Assembly (NCBI RefSeq): GCF_001421885.1
Contig: NZ_LMLH01000007.1
Location: 1 to 64,000 of the forward strand
Direction of reading: 5' to 3'
DNA length: 64,000 bases
DNA from: Pseudomonas sp. Leaf48
Lineage (GTDB): Bacteria; Pseudomonadota; Gammaproteobacteria; Pseudomonadales; Pseudomonadaceae
Below the pieces are notes generated by a model, which was given only the letters and a program-made list of their open reading frames with translations, did not search any database and was not told where the DNA came from. Of the stretch, positions 17,820 to 26,555 are shown one piece after another (the first letter of the stretch is position 1; the number at the start of each line of letters is the position of its first letter). Position numbers and translations under genes: made by a program.

Positions 17820-18089
17820 TCACGGAAGGCCGCCTGTAATAAGTGATGGAGCTAGAGCTGCCTCGATCAAGCGGGCGTTAGGTACAGCTCGGCGCACGTC
17901 TTCTATGGCGCCCGCTATAGCGTCATGTGCAGAGGGTGCTTCACGGACAAATTCCAACGCCAGGCGGCTTGGCTGTCCGACTCCGACCAATGCATCATCA
18001 CAGCCTTCTACCGCCAAGCGATCCATAATCGCATCCATATCGTTGTCGTCAGACGGCAGTTGGTACTTCAGGGTGAAAGTACATTCCAT
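17820..18089 (-). CDS. Truncated DNA-binding-protein homologue lacking its HTH half
   Basis: An 89-residue product. Residues 1-77 (MECTFTLKYQLPSDDNDMDA..., GCDDALVGVGQPSRLALEF, VPNARLIEA) match, by recognition, the N-terminal domain of a proteobacterial DNA-binding family whose members continue with a helix-turn-helix (LTDIAE...SRQNMRK). Here the chain diverges after LIEAA and stops at SLITGGLP, so the HTH part is absent and the gene looks 3'-truncated. It is the last of a run of overlapping small minus-strand frames (18160-18312, 18068-18163), suggesting remnants of a larger cassette. It may still be translated, but DNA binding is unlikely. Confidence 0.55.
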   Translation of the reverse strand: MECTFTLKYQLPSDDNDMDAIMDRLAVEGCDDALVGVGQPSRLALEFVREAPSAHDAIAGAIEDVRRAVPNARLIEAALAPSLITGGLP

Positions 18090-18163
18090 CTCAAATCCCC
18101 CGCATCAACAGGCTCTTGCTGGATATTTACTTGAATGGGATGCGACAAGCAGTTGTTCATCAT
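18068..18163 (-). CDS. Possible 31-residue leader or micro-ORF
   Basis: ATG at 18163 overlaps the TGA of the preceding 50-residue frame (ATGA), follows AAGGAGATACCAGC, a good ribosome binding site, and its own end overlaps the start of the truncated regulator at 18089. The product (MMNNCLSHPIQVNIQQEP...) has no recognised family. It may exist only to couple translation. Confidence 0.35.
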   Translation of the reverse strand: MMNNCLSHPIQVNIQQEPVDAGDLRWNVLSP

Positions 18164-18312
18164 GCTGGTATCTCCTTATCGACGAAGATCAGCCGGGCCC
18201 GCTGGCCCGAAGCAGCGACTTTAAGAAAATGCATCGACACGCCACCTGCTGCGGAGCCGGCCTTGCGCTCCAACATCCGCACTTGCGCGTAGGTCAGGAC
18301 GCTGTGATTCAC
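18160..18312 (-). CDS. Small ORF, 50 residues, unknown
   Basis: GTG start at 18312 overlaps the TGA of an upstream decayed frame (GTGA). The product contains LTYAQVRMLERKAGS and ends RARLIFVDKEIPA; it is basic and helical with a beta-like tail. No family recognised. Its overlap with frames on both sides suggests an original translationally coupled set of small genes, now decaying. Confidence 0.35.
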   Translation of the reverse strand: MNHSVLTYAQVRMLERKAGSAAGGVSMHFLKVAASGQRARLIFVDKEIPA

Positions 18313-18804
18313 GGATGAATCCGGCGAAGGTTGAAACGCGCGCTTGCTGGGTTCATCAGGCAGTCCATGGTCAGGTCGGCGCCATAGGAGGTACGGATGT
18401 AGACGCTGACGCCGAATTGACCTAGGTGCCGCCGTAAGACTGCCCCACCCCAGGTAGGCAGAAATTCAGCAATAGGCAATGGTTCGCGAAGAATAAAACT
18501 GGGTCAGTGACATCTCGGCCAACGGGTTAATTCGGTGTCAGCACCCACAGATATGAGCGACTTCTTCAAGTAACCGACGAGCCAGGAATATTACATCTCA
18601 ATGGTGTCCGAGTGATGGTCAGCCACTTGGCGCCGAGGTGCAGTTCCAGATGCCAGGCCTCTGCGTCGCGCAGCACGAAAAATTCCCGCGCAGTGCCCGT
18701 CTCGACCAGGGTCGCTTGGGTTTTCTGCGCAATGGCTTTTTCTTTAGCGGCCCTCCCTGCTTGGCGGTGAGTCGCACAGGGTCAACTCCCGACACCGGGA
18801 CCAC
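18313..18804 (-). pseudogene. Gene debris, two or more decayed minus-strand genes
   Basis: Two protein-like stretches are visible in shifting frames. At about 18760-18610 the minus strand reads AAKEKAIAQKTQATLVETG, then AREFFVLRDAEAWHLELHLG and AKWLTITR. At about 18500-18308 it reads REPLPIAEFLPTWGG, with YIRTSYGADLTMDCLMNP further on, ending at a TGA that overlaps the 50-residue frame. Neither has an intact start or full-length domain and both are interrupted. I cannot name the families. The segment is best read as remnants of an accessory cassette next to the catabolic island. Confidence 0.5.
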
Positions 18805-18806
18805 AT

Positions 18807-18840
18807 AAAAAAGGGCTTGTAGTGATACAAGCCCTTTTTT
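18807..18840. terminator. Strong bidirectional terminator
   Basis: AAAAAAGGGCTTGTA and its complement TACAAGCCCTTTTTT surround a four-base loop, giving an A-tract, 9-bp stem and T-tract readable from both strands. It isolates the debris region from the OprD gene region. Confidence 0.85.
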
Positions 18841-19027
18841 GTCTTACACGTAACCAGCAACTATTGTTTGCTTGAGCACGCCAACACCGACACACAGACC
18901 ATCACGCAATTGGAATCTCGACAGTTTGCGTCCCTCTATCAGGGCGCATACATCAGTTGCGCATGACTGGGTCATAGTTGCCCTCCCCACAACAAGACAC
19001 AAACCGGCAGATTCTGGCTCACCGGAC

Positions 19028-20257
19028 TCACCACAATTTCCAGGTGTAACCGGCGATCAGGCGATTCTCATCGATCTTCTGAGTCAGGCCATTGCCGGAC
19101 CGGAAGGTGACGTTGCGCCAGCGCAGGTTCACGCCTTCGAGCATTCCACTCTGGAAGACATAGCTGAGGTCGGTATCGCGCTCCCACTCAGTGCCATCGC
19201 GTACCGTACTGGTGCGAATGTCGTCGCCTTTCACATAACGGTTCATGAGCGTCAGGCCCGGGATTCCGAGGGCTGCGAAGTCATAATCATGGCGTAGTTG
19301 CCACGATTTTTCATTGGCCCTGGAGAAGGAGTTGTAGGTAACCAGGTTTACCAAATAGGGCATGCTGGTGTCGATGTAGGGGAATGCGCTGTCGCCTGAC
19401 AGACTCTGGAATGCGGCGCCGATTCGATGCGCCCCGACCGACAGGGTGAACATGCCGTTGAAGTTGCGGTTATCAATTTTTCCGGCTTTGCTGGCGCCGA
19501 TGTCATTGCTGTCGAAATAACGCAGGTCGGAACGCAGGCTCACTCCCTCTGCTAGCGGCAGTAAATGAACCAGCCCGGCGTATTGCTGGCGATAGATGTC
19601 CTGTAGATCACCGTGGTGGTAAGTCAGCGTCAGGTTTTTGCCAAACGCATAGTCACCACCGAGCAAGTCCATATGATCGCTGCTCTGGCCGGCAAAGCTG
19701 ATGTCGTCTCGGTGCGAGTAGTTACGGTCCTTGCTTTCGGTCAATCTCGCCGCGGTGAAGGTCAAGTCGTCGATTTCCTTCGACGTCAGGTAGGCGCCAG
19801 TGAACGTCTGGGGCAGCAATCGGGTATCGGAGTAGTACGCCAGCGGATGGGTCGGTATCAGGGTTCCCACTTTGAGCTGGGTCTGGGACAGGCGCATTTT
19901 TGCGGTTGGGCCCAGTGCGCTGTATTCGTCCACTGGCTCGTGGCTTTGCGGGCCGAAAGCTAGCAAGCCTGTGCCACGCCGATCTCGGCTGGAGTCGAGT
20001 TTTATGCCCAGTGTACCCAAGGCGTCGAAGCCGAACCCCACAGCGCCGTCGGTGTAGCCAGACTGAAATTGGGCGATGAAGCCTTGGGCCCATTCCTCGG
20101 CCTTGGCCTGGGGAGCGCCACTTTGGCGAAAGTCCCGATTCAAATAAAAGTTACGGGTGGCCAAAGTCGCGCTGCTGTCTTCGACGAAGCCTGCCTGGGC
20201 GAAATTGAGGTCGCACAAAACCAGTCCCGCGGTGGCGAGAGATAGATACCTGTTCAT
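19028..20257 (-). CDS. OprD-family outer-membrane porin
   Basis: A 409-residue protein with a signal peptide (MNRYLSLATAGLVLCDLNFAQA) and the OprD-family start of the mature chain, GFVEDSSATLATRNFYLNRDFR. The rest is alternating aromatic/polar beta-strands ending in the C-terminal aromatic signature GYTWKLW needed for barrel assembly. OprD channels pass basic amino acids or small carboxylates; the neighbouring CoA-transferase, lyase and ABC importer suggest a carboxylate here (OpdK-like subgroup), an inference only. It is the last gene of the co-oriented island, 88 bases beyond the lyase gene, and may have its own promoter. Family call is secure. Confidence 0.92.
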   Translation of the reverse strand: MNRYLSLATAGLVLCDLNFAQAGFVEDSSATLATRNFYLNRDFRQSGAPQAKAEEWAQGFIAQFQSGYTDGAVGFGFDALGTLGIKLDSSRDRRGTGLLAFGPQSHEPVDEYSALGPTAKMRLSQTQLKVGTLIPTHPLAYYSDTRLLPQTFTGAYLTSKEIDDLTFTAARLTESKDRNYSHRDDISFAGQSSDHMDLLGGDYAFGKNLTLTYHHGDLQDIYRQQYAGLVHLLPLAEGVSLRSDLRYFDSNDIGASKAGKIDNRNFNGMFTLSVGAHRIGAAFQSLSGDSAFPYIDTSMPYLVNLVTYNSFSRANEKSWQLRHDYDFAALGIPGLTLMNRYVKGDDIRTSTVRDGTEWERDTDLSYVFQSGMLEGVNLRWRNVTFRSGNGLTQKIDENRLIAGYTWKLW

Positions 20258-20345
20258 TTTTTTATTGTTCTCTAAGGTGTGGTTGAAGAGCTTTCAAGGC
20301 TGTGTGGGTTAAGTGGAGCTCACAGAATTCGGAGAATTTTGTACG

Positions 20346-21284
20346 TTAAGCCCGCGCGATACCCTCCGTAGAGGTTTGAGCGGCCCGCTCGCGCTGCCGG
20401 ATCAGCCAGCGCGCCGAATGGCCGCCCAACGTTCGGCCGAGCAAGGACTCGGCAAACTCGATCGCACTCAGCAGCGCAACTGGGTTGATGCCGGTGTCGA
20501 AGCCCGAGTTCTCGGCCAGCAAGACGAGGTCCTCCGTGGCGAGGTTGCCGGCAGCGCCGGGCGCAAACGGGCAGCCACCGATGCCGCCGGCGCTGGCATC
20601 AAAGCGGCGCACGCCGGCTTCGATTGCCGCCCACGCATTGGCCACGCCCATCCCGCGGGTATCGTGCAGGTGAATCGACAAGCGATCGAGCGGTACGACG
20701 GTCGCCAGTTCGGTCATGCGCCGACGCACCTCTGCGGGGAACGCGGACCCGATGGTGTCCGCGATCACCACCTCGTCGGCACCGGCCGCATACATCTCGG
20801 CTGCCAGTACCTTCACGCGGTCAAGCGGCGTGGCCCCCTCGAACGGGCAGTCGAAAGCCACGGCGATATAGGCGCGTGTCTTGATCCCGCTCGCGCGCGC
20901 CTCGCGCAGCACCAACGCGGACTCTTCGCGCGCCTGCGTCAGGCTCATGTTGATGTTGCGGCGATTCATTTCCTCCGTCGCCGACAGGACGACCGCGACT
21001 TCCCGGCAACCCGCCTGCAGCGCTCGGTGCAGACCCTTGAGGTTCGGCACCAGGACCGATGTGCGGAGTGTCGGCAGGCGCTGCTGAAGACCTAGAACGA
21101 CGTCGGCCGCATCGGCCATCTGGGGAACAGCCTTGGGCGATACAAAGCTCGTCGCCTCCACGCTGGCGACGCCGGCTGCCACGAGGTGCTGCGCAAGCGC
21201 CAGCTTGGCCTCGGTGGACACTTGGGCGCACTGGTTCTGCAGCCCGTCGCGCATGCACACATCGGTGATAAAAAGACGTTCCAT
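20346..21284 (-). CDS. HMG-CoA-lyase-like aldolase
   Basis: A 312-residue DRE-TIM metallolyase. N-terminal TDVCMRDGLQNQ is the RDGLQ metal/substrate motif, SIHLHDTRG gives the His-x-His metal ligands, and SAGGIGGCPFAPGAAGN carries the catalytic-loop Cys of hydroxymethylglutaryl-CoA lyases. A strong AGGAG lies eight bases before the ATG. Members cleave 3-hydroxy-3-methyl(acyl)-CoA esters to acetyl- or pyruvyl-type products. With the class III CoA-transferase in the same cluster it probably cleaves a hydroxy-acyl-CoA made from the imported substrate rather than serving leucine catabolism, because no other leucine-pathway genes are present. The exact substrate is unknown. Confidence 0.87.
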   Translation of the reverse strand: MERLFITDVCMRDGLQNQCAQVSTEAKLALAQHLVAAGVASVEATSFVSPKAVPQMADAADVVLGLQQRLPTLRTSVLVPNLKGLHRALQAGCREVAVVLSATEEMNRRNINMSLTQAREESALVLREARASGIKTRAYIAVAFDCPFEGATPLDRVKVLAAEMYAAGADEVVIADTIGSAFPAEVRRRMTELATVVPLDRLSIHLHDTRGMGVANAWAAIEAGVRRFDASAGGIGGCPFAPGAAGNLATEDLVLLAENSGFDTGINPVALLSAIEFAESLLGRTLGGHSARWLIRQRERAAQTSTEGIARA

Positions 21285-21395
21285 GAAGTCAGCTCCTCAT
21301 TAGGAGGTTGCAAAGGCCCGTCCGACACCTGTCGGCGTCGGCGGGGGCAGCGGATCATTCGGAGTCGGTTGACAGCGCGGTCAGATGCGCCGGCG

Positions 21396-22121
21396 TCAGG
21401 CCATGACCTCGTCGGCCAGCTCGAAGTAAAGGCTTTCCAGGTTGTCGCGGCGCGCCAGCTCAGCACTGGTTTGCTCCAGGGCGATGCGGCCCTTGATCAG
21501 TACAACGGCTCGTTGCGTGAAGGGCAGCGCAATGTCCAGCTTCTGCTCCACCAGCAACAGAGTCAGACCGTCGCCGCGCAACACCTCCAACGACTGCAGA
21601 ATCTCTTCGACCACCCGGGGCGCGATCCCAAGGAAGGGTTCGTCGAGTAACAGCAGCCGCGGTTTCGACATCAGCGCGCGGCCGATGGCCACCATCTGCT
21701 GCTCGCCCCCGGACAGGGTGCCTGCCGCCTGATGGCGGCGCTCCGCCAACCTGGGGAACAGTTCGTAGACCCGCTGCAACTGCTCCTCGGCCGCCTGCTT
21801 GCCGCCGGGCAGCGTGATGGAACCGAGCATGAGGTTGTCCAGCACCGACATCGGCGCGAACATGCGTCGCCCTTCCGGCACTTGCACCAGACCGCGTCGC
21901 ACAATCGCATCGCTGGTGAGTGCTACCAGATCAGATCCCTCGAGCAGGACCTGGCCCTTGCGCACCGGCAAGGTTGCGGACAGCGCGTTGACGAGCGTGG
22001 ACTTCCCGGCGCCATTGGGGCCCAGCACGGCAACTGTTTCGCCTCGCGCAATCGAGAGGCTGAGATCGTCGATCACCGGGCCGTGGCCGTAGCCTGCTGA
22101 GAGGTTGCGTATTTCAAGCAT
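21396..22121 (-). CDS. livF: Branched-chain-type ABC transporter ATPase (LivF)
   Basis: A 241-residue ATPase with Walker A GPNGAGKST (about 34-42), signature LSGGEQQM, Walker B LLLLDEPFLGI and the short LivF-type C terminus. The start overlaps the livG-like stop by eight bases. Together with the four genes upstream it forms a HAAT-family importer. The symbol reflects the family position only; the solute need not be an amino acid. Confidence 0.9.
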   Translation of the reverse strand: MLEIRNLSAGYGHGPVIDDLSLSIARGETVAVLGPNGAGKSTLVNALSATLPVRKGQVLLEGSDLVALTSDAIVRRGLVQVPEGRRMFAPMSVLDNLMLGSITLPGGKQAAEEQLQRVYELFPRLAERRHQAAGTLSGGEQQMVAIGRALMSKPRLLLLDEPFLGIAPRVVEEILQSLEVLRGDGLTLLLVEQKLDIALPFTQRAVVLIKGRIALEQTSAELARRDNLESLYFELADEVMA

Positions 22122-22902
22122 TCTGCAGATCCTTTAAGTTGCCCAGGTAGGCCTGTACCACTTCCGGGTGCCGCTGTACCTCGGCTGCGGTGTCGTCGGC
22201 GATCTTGCGCCCGAAGTTCAGTACGGCCACGCGGTCCGCCAGGGACATCAAGAAGCGCATGTCGTGCTCGATCAGCAACACCGAGATGCCGCGTTTGGCA
22301 ATCGTGCGCACGATCTCCTCCAGACGGCGGCACTCCGCAGCGGTCAGTCCGGCTGCGGGCTCATCGAACAACATCAGCCGGGGCTCCGCTGCCAGCGCGC
22401 GGGCGATCTCGAGCAGGCGGCCTTGTCCGAAAGACAGTGTGGCGACGTCGGCATCGCGAAACTCCGACAAGCCAACGAAATCGATCAGGGAGTCCGCCTT
22501 GGCCGCGGCTTGGCGCTCCGCACGAGCGGACGAACCAGTCCCTGCCAGGATCTGCCAGAGCGACGACGGCATACGACTGTGCATGCCCACCATCACGTTC
22601 TCGCGTACCGACATGCTCTCGAAAGGCTTGTTGTGCTGAAAGGTGCGCACAATCCCGCGCGGCGCAAAGCCGTGGGGACGCACCTTGCACATGGGCTGTC
22701 CATCAAAGACGATCTCGCCGCTGGTGGGTGACAGCGCCCCGGCGATCATTGAGAAAGTGGTGCTCTTGCCGGCCCCGTTGGGCCCGATTACACCGAGGAT
22801 TTCGCCCGGGTAGACGTCAAGATCAAGGTCGGCGACCGCATGCAGGCCGCCGAAGCGCCGACCCAGGCCGCGCACCTGCAGGAGGGGATTGTTGGCGCTC
22901 AT
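22114..22902 (-). CDS. livG: Branched-chain-type ABC transporter ATPase (LivG)
   Basis: A 262-residue ATPase. The start at 22902 (MSANNPLLQVRGLGRRFGG) is chosen because it follows GAAGGTGCAGCC and overlaps the permease stop by four bases. Walker A is GPNGAGKST, the signature LSFGQGRLLEIARAL is the LivG form, and Walker B is LMLFDEPAAGL. The C-terminal VQAYLG motif is characteristic of LivG. Second ATPase of the same importer. Confidence 0.9.
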   Translation of the reverse strand: MSANNPLLQVRGLGRRFGGLHAVADLDLDVYPGEILGVIGPNGAGKSTTFSMIAGALSPTSGEIVFDGQPMCKVRPHGFAPRGIVRTFQHNKPFESMSVRENVMVGMHSRMPSSLWQILAGTGSSARAERQAAAKADSLIDFVGLSEFRDADVATLSFGQGRLLEIARALAAEPRLMLFDEPAAGLTAAECRRLEEIVRTIAKRGISVLLIEHDMRFLMSLADRVAVLNFGRKIADDTAAEVQRHPEVVQAYLGNLKDLQNA

Positions 22903-23873
22903 GGCTGCACCTTCCGAAGTTGCACTTGCCCTTGGCGACCTTGCCCTTGACGACATTGCCCTGCGACACGATCCCATATGCCGATCAGGCCACGCGGCTG
23001 GAAAATCACGACGAGTACCATGAACAGACCGAACACCAGTGCATGATGATGTCCGATCAGGGGCGACAGCAGCAGTGGCATGAGGTACAGCACGGTGGTG
23101 CCGATGATGGCGCCGGCCGGCCGGCCGGCGCCGCCAACGACGACCATGAACAGCAACTGGAACACGGCCTCCTGGCTGAAGATGGCCGGGTTGACGGTGT
23201 TATCCACGAAGGCGTAGACCATCCCGGCCACACCGGCCAGCGCACTGGTGATGGTGTAGGCCAGTACCTTGGTGCGGCGCACGTCCACGCCCATGGCGAC
23301 GGCGGCTTCCGGGTTGTCACGGGCTGCGCGGCAGGCACGGCCAAACCAGGACCGGTCCAGACGCCACAACGTGGCAAAGGTTGCAAGCAGGAGCAACACG
23401 ATCACCACCGTATACCAGGGGCCGGTGACGGTGACGCCGAACATCGCTGGCAGGCTGTAGTTGGTCAGGCCGCCGGTGGCACCGGTCACGGCTCCACCTT
23501 CGTTCAGCACCACGATGAATAGCTGAGCGAAGGCCAGCGTGGCCAGCGAGAGGTAGAAGCCGGCCAGGCGAGTGGCCGGAATGGCGACGATCAGCGCCAG
23601 CGCCAGGCAGACCGCCACCGTGGCGATGACAGCCAGCGGCAAAGGCAGGGCCAGTTGGGTGATGAAGATCACCACCGAGTAGGCGCCGATGCCGTAGAAG
23701 GCAATGTGCGAGAACGCAACCTGACCGCAGATGCCGAACAGGAAGTTGTAGCTCAGGGCCAACGTGATCCACAGCAGCAACTTGCGGTACACGTCCATCT
23801 GATAGCTGCCCAGGACAAAGGCCAGGCCAGATAGCACGAGGGCGGCGACGATGTAGCGTACGAGGGATTTCAT
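22899..23873 (-). CDS. livM: Branched-chain-type ABC transporter permease (LivM)
   Basis: A 324-residue permease with about nine membrane helices. The ATG at 23873 overlaps the LivH stop by four bases; the much longer frame open upstream is the out-of-frame complement of livH and is not real. Typical LivM elements are LLLWITLALSYNFLFGICGQVAFSH near the N terminus and the coupling loop ARDNPEAAVAMGVDVRRTKVLAY. The tail after GIWDRV (RQGQGRQGQVQLRKVQP) is unusually Gln/Arg-rich. Confidence 0.9.
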   Translation of the reverse strand: MKSLVRYIVAALVLSGLAFVLGSYQMDVYRKLLLWITLALSYNFLFGICGQVAFSHIAFYGIGAYSVVIFITQLALPLPLAVIATVAVCLALALIVAIPATRLAGFYLSLATLAFAQLFIVVLNEGGAVTGATGGLTNYSLPAMFGVTVTGPWYTVVIVLLLLATFATLWRLDRSWFGRACRAARDNPEAAVAMGVDVRRTKVLAYTITSALAGVAGMVYAFVDNTVNPAIFSQEAVFQLLFMVVVGGAGRPAGAIIGTTVLYLMPLLLSPLIGHHHALVFGLFMVLVVIFQPRGLIGIWDRVAGQCRQGQGRQGQVQLRKVQP

Positions 23874-24754
23874 ATACGAGCCTCCCGGGCCTGTAGCAAT
23901 CCGGTGGGGCGCACCAGTAGGAAGAGGATAAGCAGGACCAGCGGGACACCCATTGCCAGGCCGGCCGGGATGGGGGCGTAGCGCACCGTGAATTGCTCTA
24001 CCAGGGCCAGCACGAGTCCGCCCAGCAGAGCCCCTTCGACGCGGCAGACGCCGCCTATCACCAACGCGGTGAAGCCTTGGACCGCCAGCGGCATGCCCAT
24101 CATGTAGTGGGCCGAAATGTTGGGTGAGACCAACATGCCAGCCAGCCCGGCAACCGCCGCGCCCACCGCGAAGGATGCGGCGGTCACGCGCCCGAGGCGA
24201 ATGCCCATGAGCGCGGCGGCACGACGATCGATCGCTACCGCCTCGAAGGACTTGCCGGTCAGTGTGCGTTCGAAGAAGTACCACACGCCGACGAAGACCA
24301 GTGCGGTGGCCGCGATGATGAAGAAGCTCTGGTACGAACCCGCGAGCACCCCGAGTTCGAATCGTCCGAAGCCCAGCGCAGGCGGCACCGGTTGCGGATC
24401 GGCACCGAAGCCGATGGAGATCAACTCGCGAAACACCACCAGCATGCCCAGCAGCGCAAGCACGGGCGCCACATGGGGCGCGCCTTTCTCCACCAGCGGG
24501 CGCACCGCCAGCCGTTCGGTGAGCCAGCCGATCACCAGCATCAACAGCAGCACCAGGACCATGGCCAGCGGATAGGGTATCTCGATGAGCGAGAGCGCGA
24601 CGAAGGCCCCGAAGGCGGCCACCATGGCCCACTCACCCACCGCGAAATTGATGATGCCGGTAGGCCGGTTGATCAACAGATAGGCCAGGGCCACCAGACC
24701 ATATATGCAGCCGCTGGCGGCGGCGCTGACAAGCAGTTCCAGAAAGTCGTTCAT
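23870..24754 (-). CDS. livH: Branched-chain-type ABC transporter permease (LivH)
   Basis: A 294-residue permease beginning MNDFLELLVSAAASGCIYGLVALAYLLINRPTGIINFAVGEW, the standard LivH opening, with about eight helices and the coupling loop EAVAIDRRAAALMGIRLGRV. It pairs with LivM to form the channel. It lies 26 bases after the binding-protein stop and overlaps livM, supporting one operon. Confidence 0.9.
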   Translation of the reverse strand: MNDFLELLVSAAASGCIYGLVALAYLLINRPTGIINFAVGEWAMVAAFGAFVALSLIEIPYPLAMVLVLLLMLVIGWLTERLAVRPLVEKGAPHVAPVLALLGMLVVFRELISIGFGADPQPVPPALGFGRFELGVLAGSYQSFFIIAATALVFVGVWYFFERTLTGKSFEAVAIDRRAAALMGIRLGRVTAASFAVGAAVAGLAGMLVSPNISAHYMMGMPLAVQGFTALVIGGVCRVEGALLGGLVLALVEQFTVRYAPIPAGLAMGVPLVLLILFLLVRPTGLLQAREARI

Positions 24755-24780
24755 AGGATTCCTTACAGTAGCCTGGGGGC

Positions 24781-25929
24781 TTACTTGGTACCGGCGTGAA
24801 CGACCGGCCCCTGCTTGTCGCCGGTGTAGACGCGCACGACCATGCCATTGGGATCGAAGCCGGTTCGCTTGTCGTCGGCGAAGCCATAGCCAGTACCGGT
24901 TGCACCCATCACGCCGACATAGTCCCTGGTTGCCTGCATGGCCTGGCGCACCTTTTCCTTGTCGGTACTGCCGGCGCGCTGGATCGCGTCGGCGACCAGC
25001 ATCATCCCGTCGTATCCGTAGCCATTGAGGTTGTAGGGCTCGTTGCCGACTTCCTTCTTGAACGATTCGACGAAGCGGGCGACTTCTGGCTTGGCGGGAT
25101 CAAATGCATCGACGAAGACAAGCTCGTCTAGCAAGCCCTTGGCCACTGCGGCGGTTTGCGGCGTCGAGAAGTTGAAGTTACCCAGCAAGGCGGACTTCAT
25201 GCCCAACTGGCGATAGGCACGCAGGATGAGGGCGTTTTCAGGCGTCAGGAAGCCAGTGAGAAAGATGGCCTCCGGATTGGCTGCGCGCACTTTCTGCATC
25301 TGCGGCTCGGCCGTGGTGGTACCGCGCGAGATCATCTCCTCGGCGACGACCTGCATGCCGGCCTTCTCCAGACCGGCCTTGAATGACTTGGTGGTGAGCT
25401 GGCTCAGCTCCGTGTTGTCAGACACCACGGCCACCTTGACGTACTTCTTGTTGGCCGCATAGGACAGCAGCGTGGCGATCTGGGTCGACCCCAGCGGGCC
25501 GGTCTGCCAGAAGTTGGGATTGCTGAGCTGGGTCGTCAAGGTGTCGCCGCTATTGCTCGGGGCCAACTGGGGCGTCTTCGTTTCCACCGTCACAGTCTGC
25601 ACTTGTTGCGTCGCCGGAGTCAGCGAATTGGACAGGATGAACACCGCACCAGCATCCACGAGCTTGCGCGCGGCGGTGGCCGAAATGTCCGGACGGCCCT
25701 GGTCGTCCTCCACCAGCAGTTCGATCTGGCGGCCGAGCAGGCCCCCATTGGCGTTGAGTTGCTTGACCGCGAAGGTGACACCGGCCGAGACCGGCTCGGC
25801 ATACGGTTTCGCCGGCCCGACCTTGTCGGTGATCATGCCGATTTTGATGGTGTCCTCTGCCATGGCCGGCAGCGCCACCAAGAGGGTGCAGCCAAGGGCT
25901 GCTCGAATAGCTTTGCTGAATGTGTTCAT
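24781..25929 (-). CDS. ABC transporter substrate-binding protein (LivJ-like)
   Basis: A 382-residue periplasmic binding protein of the Peripla_BP_6 (leucine/aromatic-acid) family with a signal peptide (MNTFSKAIRAALGCTLLVALPAMA). The mature chain starts EDTIKIGMITDKVGPAKPYA, then SAGVTFAVKQLNANGGLLGR and LVEDDQGRPDISATAARKLV, diagnostic for the family. Members in catabolic islands often bind benzoate-like or other carboxylic acids. The ligand here should be the pathway substrate. Confidence 0.9.
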   Translation of the reverse strand: MNTFSKAIRAALGCTLLVALPAMAEDTIKIGMITDKVGPAKPYAEPVSAGVTFAVKQLNANGGLLGRQIELLVEDDQGRPDISATAARKLVDAGAVFILSNSLTPATQQVQTVTVETKTPQLAPSNSGDTLTTQLSNPNFWQTGPLGSTQIATLLSYAANKKYVKVAVVSDNTELSQLTTKSFKAGLEKAGMQVVAEEMISRGTTTAEPQMQKVRAANPEAIFLTGFLTPENALILRAYRQLGMKSALLGNFNFSTPQTAAVAKGLLDELVFVDAFDPAKPEVARFVESFKKEVGNEPYNLNGYGYDGMMLVADAIQRAGSTDKEKVRQAMQATRDYVGVMGATGTGYGFADDKRTGFDPNGMVVRVYTGDKQGPVVHAGTK

Positions 25930-25978
25930 GGTTTGTCCCGGATTGTTGTTATTGGGATCGCAGTTTTGGGAATCGCAG

Positions 25979-26542
25979 TTATCTATCGCGCGGGGTGACC
26001 TGTGTGATCCATTCGTTCAAGGCGTGCATCTGCGCGCCCAGTAGCCCGCGGGTCGTTTCATCCACGAGCCTGCCGTCGGCGTCGAACCGCTGGGCGCAAA
26101 GACCGATGAAGATCTCCGGACGAGGCAGCACGATGGCTTCCAGGCAGCCCAGGACCTTGCGCAGTTCGTATTGCTGCCGCGCGCCGCCGACAGGACCGGG
26201 GGTGACCGACAGCAGCGCTACCGGCTTGTTCTTGAAGGGCTGGGGTGTCGTGCGGGACAGCCAGTCGATCGCGTTCTTGAGGGTGCCGCTGATCGAAAAG
26301 TTGTACTCGGGGCTGGCGATCAGCAGCGCGTCGGCGCACCGGATTTCTTCGGCCAGACGCAGGACTTCTGCCGGAATGCCCTGCTCCTCGACATCGCCGT
26401 CATATACAGGAATGCCCCGCAGGCTGCCTTCGACCATTCGCATATGCGAGGGCATGTTCTCTGCCGCCGCGAGCAGGCCACTACGGTTGTAGGACTGACG
26501 CCGCAAGCTGCCGCAGATACCCAGGATTTGTAGATTCTTCAT
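25979..26542 (-). CDS. NADPH-dependent FMN reductase
   Basis: A 187-residue flavodoxin-like quinone/azo reductase. The start at 26542 (MKNLQILGICGSLRRQSYNR) follows TTGAGGAAAACAACCAC; the flavin phosphate loop is GSLRRQSYN, and SPEYNFSISGTLKNAIDWLSR is the family's second signature. It could supply reduced FMN to a monooxygenase, but no monooxygenase gene is in the cluster, so direct reduction of a quinone, azo or nitro group is equally likely. Confidence 0.87.
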   Translation of the reverse strand: MKNLQILGICGSLRRQSYNRSGLLAAAENMPSHMRMVEGSLRGIPVYDGDVEEQGIPAEVLRLAEEIRCADALLIASPEYNFSISGTLKNAIDWLSRTTPQPFKNKPVALLSVTPGPVGGARQQYELRKVLGCLEAIVLPRPEIFIGLCAQRFDADGRLVDETTRGLLGAQMHALNEWITQVTPRDR

Positions 26543-26555
26543 GTGGTTGTTTTCC

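Noticed and set aside
22437..23522. 361-codon plus-strand frame in the Liv operon
   Set aside because: Shadow of livG and livM; His/Gln/Arg-rich composition.
23874..24632. Long upstream extension of the LivM frame
   Set aside because: This part lies inside livH in another frame; the real start at 23873 overlaps the livH stop as in other Liv operons.
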